From the NCBI GenBank assembly GCA_020850595.1, contig JADZEK010000108.1, positions 1-54,596 on the forward strand: a stretch of 54,596 nt of DNA, in the 5' to 3' direction. The stretch comes from Anaerolineales bacterium (lineage in GTDB: Bacteria > Chloroflexota > Anaerolineae > Anaerolineales > UBA6663). The number at the start of each line of letters is the position of its first letter. The stretch's first letter is position 1. The notes under the pieces are model-generated. The model saw nothing but the letters and a program-made list of their open reading frames with translations. It did not search any database and was not told the origin of the DNA. Positions 54,444 through 54,596 of this stretch are shown in pieces. The translations under genes and the position numbers were made by a program.

Positions 54444-54473
54444 CAGGGGCCGGTTTTTGTGTAGACTGTCAGC

Positions 54474-54492
54474 AATTCTCAATATGAGAATT
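54474..54492. promoter_or_regulatory. Palindromic operator-like site upstream of rpsB
   Basis: AATTCTCA-ATA-TGAGAATT, a perfect 8-bp inverted repeat around a 3-bp centre, about 55 bp upstream of the inferred rpsB transcription start. It has the form of a repressor or activator dimer site. I cannot name the regulator. It could serve either rpsB or the divergent plus-strand gene at the window end. Confidence 0.4.
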
Positions 54493-54552
54493 AGCCGCTC
54501 TGCGCTGCGGGTCAACTGTGCAAGGGAGACAAAATGCGTTAGCCTCTGACGC

Positions 54553-54596
54553 ATGGATAATCAACTGAACATGCCAGGGCTGCTCAAGCACTTTGA
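54553..54596 (+). CDS. Possible start of a divergent gene, cut by the window end
   Basis: An ATG at 54553 opens a frame (MDNQLNMPGLLKHF) that stays open for the last 14 codons of the window. There is no close ribosome-binding site; AAGGGAG lies about 26 bp upstream next to an ATG followed at once by a stop. It is too short to identify and could be chance. Confidence 0.25.
   Translation, partial: MDNQLNMPGLLKHF

Overview
The window is a high-GC bacterial chromosome segment, most likely from a member of the Chloroflexota of the Anaerolineae/Caldilineae type. This is inferred from the gene content and was not tested by phylogeny. The clues are a short EF-Ts, WD40 proteins anchored by one membrane helix, paired LysM-M23 peptidases, a DUF3105 protein and a large set of Gfo/Idh and sugar-isomerase-like genes.

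Left edge (1-3530): an IS110-family transposase lies beside a clearly AT-richer island. The island holds an Rhs-type C-terminal tip and a small membrane protein that overlaps it by ATGA, as toxin-immunity pairs do. The Rhs tip is fused in frame to a REP-associated tyrosine transposase (RAYT). An aldehyde dehydrogenase follows (3573-5018).

Hydrogenase block (5278-15858): a bidirectional-type [NiFe] hydrogenase operon (hoxU-like/NuoG-like, hoxY, hoxH, endopeptidase) is on the minus strand. It is divergent from a tightly overlapped hypABFCDE maturation operon on the plus strand. Two CRP-type palindromes 22 bp apart sit between them. No hoxF or hoxE is present.

Carbohydrate block (16198-40370): this contains an ornithine-cyclodeaminase-like protein, a RhaD-like class II aldolase, a WD40 protein, an MFS transporter, a ThuA protein, two Gfo/Idh oxidoreductases each followed by a TIM-barrel isomerase-like protein, a diguanylate cyclase and a GH78-type glycosidase. 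After a 196-bp palindromic MITE-like element comes a three-gene sugar-acid operon: an enolase-superfamily dehydratase, a metallo-beta-lactamase/SDR fusion and a TIM-barrel protein. A third isomerase-like protein and a second GH78 alpha-L-rhamnosidase close the block. Together they suggest cytoplasmic removal of rhamnose from glycosides, oxidative rhamnose breakdown (dehydrogenase, lactonase, dehydratase) and 3-keto-type glycoside cleavage.

Housekeeping block (40504-54284): conserved small proteins, a histidine phosphatase, an RluE-type pseudouridine synthase, a radical SAM protein and two M23 peptidases precede rho, glpX, cdsA, uppS, frr, pyrH, tsf and rpsB, all on the minus strand. Intrinsic terminators and promoters mark the transcription units. 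No tRNA, rRNA or CRISPR was seen.
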